Assembly: GCA_045124055.1 (NCBI GenBank)
Contig: JBGVKZ010000050.1
Span: 1 to 6,847 of the forward strand
Length of the DNA: 6,847 bases
Source of the DNA: CALZKI01 sp045124055
GTDB lineage: Bacteria; Bacillota; Clostridia; Lachnospirales; Lachnospiraceae
Reading direction: 5' to 3'
Part shown: positions 5,505 through 6,847 of the stretch, piece after piece
Layout: each line of letters starts with the position of its first letter
Position numbering within the stretch: position 1 is the stretch's first letter
Program-made: the position numbers and the translations under genes
Notes under the pieces: generated by a model
Database searches by the model: none
Told to the model about the DNA's origin: nothing
The model's input: the letters and a program-made list of their open reading frames with translations, nothing else

Positions 5505-6812
5505 TCACTCAAACTCGATCGTCGCAACCGGTTTTTTCGTCAATTCATAGCAAACACGATTTACAGTAGGTACTTCCGTTGTTATTCTATCTACGATTTT
5601 CTCTAAAATATCGTAATCAATTCTTTCAACGGTGGCTGTCATTGCATCAACAGTGTTCACGGCACGAATAACTACCATATACCCCATGCTTCTTCCATTG
5701 TCTCTGACACCAACTGCCTTAAAATCAGGTACTACGGTGAAATACTGCCATACTTTCTTATCAAGACCTGCTTTGGCAAATTCTTCACGCAAAATCGCAT
5801 CAGATTCGCGAAGTGCTTCCAAACGGTCGCGAGTAATTGCACCAAGACAACGAACTCCAAGTCCTGGACCTGGGAATGGCTGACGATATACCATTTCTGC
5901 CGGTAGTCCAAGTTCTACACCACAAGCACGAACTTCATCTTTAAATAACTGTGCCAATGGTTCAACCAATTCGAACTGTAAGTCTTCTGGCAAACCACCT
6001 ACATTGTGATGGGATTTAACGCATTTGGCTGTTTTTGTGCCGCTTTCAATAATGTCTGGATAAATCGTTCCTTGACCAAGGAAGTCAATGCCCTCCAACT
6101 TTCTAGCCTCTTCTTCAAATACACGAATAAATTCGCCACCAATGATTTTTCTCTTTTGCTCTGGGTCCGAAACGCCTTCTAATTTTCCAAGGAAACGGTC
6201 TGTCGCATCGACATAAATTAAATTTGCATTTAACTGATTCCTGAAAACTTCCACCACATTTTCAGACTCATTTTTTCTCATAAGTCCGTGATTTACGTGA
6301 ACACATACAAGCTGTTTACCTATGGCTTTTAACAATAATGCAGCTACCACTGAGGAATCTACACCACCAGATAGAGCCAATAAGACTTTTTTATCGCCAA
6401 CCTGACGGCGAACTAATTCAATCTGGTCTTCAATAAAGTTTTTCATATTCCAGTTTGCTTCTGATTTACAGATATCAAATACAAACGGCTTTAAAAGCTC
6501 TTTAACATTTTCTTCATCGTCAGGCCATTTTGCCAGCTTATTATCGGTTTTAGCTGCATCGTGTTCTACTGCCATAACCGGAATACCAAGATTATATACC
6601 TCATCTGATACAAAAATCTTTTCGCCATCAACAATGTTGTTCGGTCCGCCGTTTACGATAATTCCTTTAACGTTTGGCATAGCTTTAAGCTTGTCCGCAG
6701 TAATATCGTGCGGATATATTTCGCTGTAAACACCCAATGCGCGGATAGCTCTGGCAAGCACAGTATTTTCATGGCTTCCCAAATCCAAAATTACAATCAT
6801 GTCCTGTTTCAT
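5505..6812 (-). CDS. guaA: GMP synthase with a shrunken, catalytically degenerate amidotransferase domain (435 aa)
   Basis: GMP synthase converts XMP to GMP using ATP and ammonia, the last step of guanine nucleotide synthesis, in the cytoplasm. The synthetase part is intact: PP-loop SGGVDSS (148-154), VHVNHGLMRK (171-180), GTIYPDIIESGTKTAK (248-263), KSHHNVGGLPE (266-276), QPFPGPGLGVR (311-321), and a full C-terminal dimerisation domain ending KPVATIEFE. The N-terminal glutamine amidotransferase domain is abnormal. It starts normally (VILDLGS..., NGGPN at 54-58, GIPVMA at 76-81) but then jumps to the domain-end segment LKPFVFDIC (107-115). It lacks the GxCxG nucleophile Cys and the HPE His-Glu pair; the whole protein is about 80 residues shorter than the usual 510-525. 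The frame is open, so this looks like an in-frame evolved loss, not a frameshift. The enzyme may use free ammonia or a partner. There is no clear Shine-Dalgarno before the ATG at 6812. Confidence 0.95.
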   Translation of the reverse strand: MKQDMIVILDLGSHENTVLARAIRALGVYSEIYPHDITADKLKAMPNVKGIIVNGGPNNIVDGEKIFVSDEVYNLGIPVMAVEHDAAKTDNKLAKWPDDEENVKELLKPFVFDICKSEANWNMKNFIEDQIELVRRQVGDKKVLLALSGGVDSSVVAALLLKAIGKQLVCVHVNHGLMRKNESENVVEVFRNQLNANLIYVDATDRFLGKLEGVSDPEQKRKIIGGEFIRVFEEEARKLEGIDFLGQGTIYPDIIESGTKTAKCVKSHHNVGGLPEDLQFELVEPLAQLFKDEVRACGVELGLPAEMVYRQPFPGPGLGVRCLGAITRDRLEALRESDAILREEFAKAGLDKKVWQYFTVVPDFKAVGVRDNGRSMGYMVVIRAVNTVDAMTATVERIDYDILEKIVDRITTEVPTVNRVCYELTKKPVATIEFE

Positions 6813-6819
6813 TGTTCTA

Positions 6820-6825
6820 ATTATA
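6820..6825 (-). promoter_or_regulatory. Possible guaA -10 box close to the start codon
   Basis: On the minus strand a perfect TATAAT (plus 6820-6825) lies only seven bases ahead of the guaA ATG, with no ribosome binding site between. If used, it would give a leaderless or nearly leaderless mRNA. No matching -35 is visible in the bases available, and the region is AT-rich, so the match could be chance; the true promoter may lie beyond the window. Confidence 0.2.
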
Positions 6826-6847
6826 TTAAATTGTTTTCAGTTCCGTT

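Noticed and set aside
5369..5569. Plus-strand open frame spanning the end of the HEPN gene, the terminator and the guaA end
   Set aside because: It runs through a strong terminator hairpin and overlaps two better genes; no ribosome site.
5632..5883. Plus-strand open frame of 83 codons opposite guaA
   Set aside because: Antisense shadow of highly conserved guaA motifs.

Overview
The window looks like a chromosomal segment of a low-GC, spore-former-type Firmicute, most likely a clostridium of the Lachnospiraceae kind. The evidence is strong AGGAGG-type ribosome binding sites, sigma-A-like promoters, and a GMP synthase whose wording resembles gut Clostridia. The host assignment is inference from sequence style, not from a search.

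Layout, left to right. Positions 1-133 hold no gene that can be called with confidence. A 51-residue helix-turn-helix protein lies on the minus strand (134-289), of the small regulator/excisionase-like kind common in Firmicute mobile elements. A regulatory region of about 230 bp separates it from a divergent XRE-family regulator. It contains a minus-strand promoter flanked by two GTAC-N6-GTAC palindromes spaced 53 bp apart, and a plus-strand extended -10 promoter for the XRE gene. The XRE-family regulator (520-1470) is followed at 33 bp by a fused endonuclease-methyltransferase (1504-3438). This overlaps a two-TRD specificity subunit (3425-4477), and a HEPN-domain protein follows (4528-5436). 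All four are co-directional and tightly packed, and read as one defence operon. A bidirectional terminator (5465-5502) separates it from the convergent housekeeping gene guaA (5505-6812, minus strand).

How the genes may work together. An automated annotation would probably call the modification and specificity genes 'type I hsdM/hsdS'. The large protein, however, carries its own N-terminal PE...EDK nuclease motif ahead of the N6-adenine methyltransferase, and no hsdR follows. Its size and its partner's size (644 and about 350 residues) fit BcgI-like type IIB systems, in which one A subunit cuts and methylates and a B subunit gives specificity. The XRE protein is a candidate controller. The HEPN protein, with an RNSIVH (RX4H) ribonuclease motif, is a candidate second-line, RNA-targeting effector. 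No antitoxin partner is visible.

Two further points stand out. The defence genes are much more AT-rich than guaA (13 G+C of 60 bases at 4861-4920 against 27 of 60 at 5881-5940) and end directly at the 3' end of guaA, a known integration hotspot for genomic islands. The GMP synthase itself lacks the core of its glutamine amidotransferase domain, including the catalytic Cys and His-Glu motifs, while its ATP-pyrophosphatase and dimerisation domains look intact.
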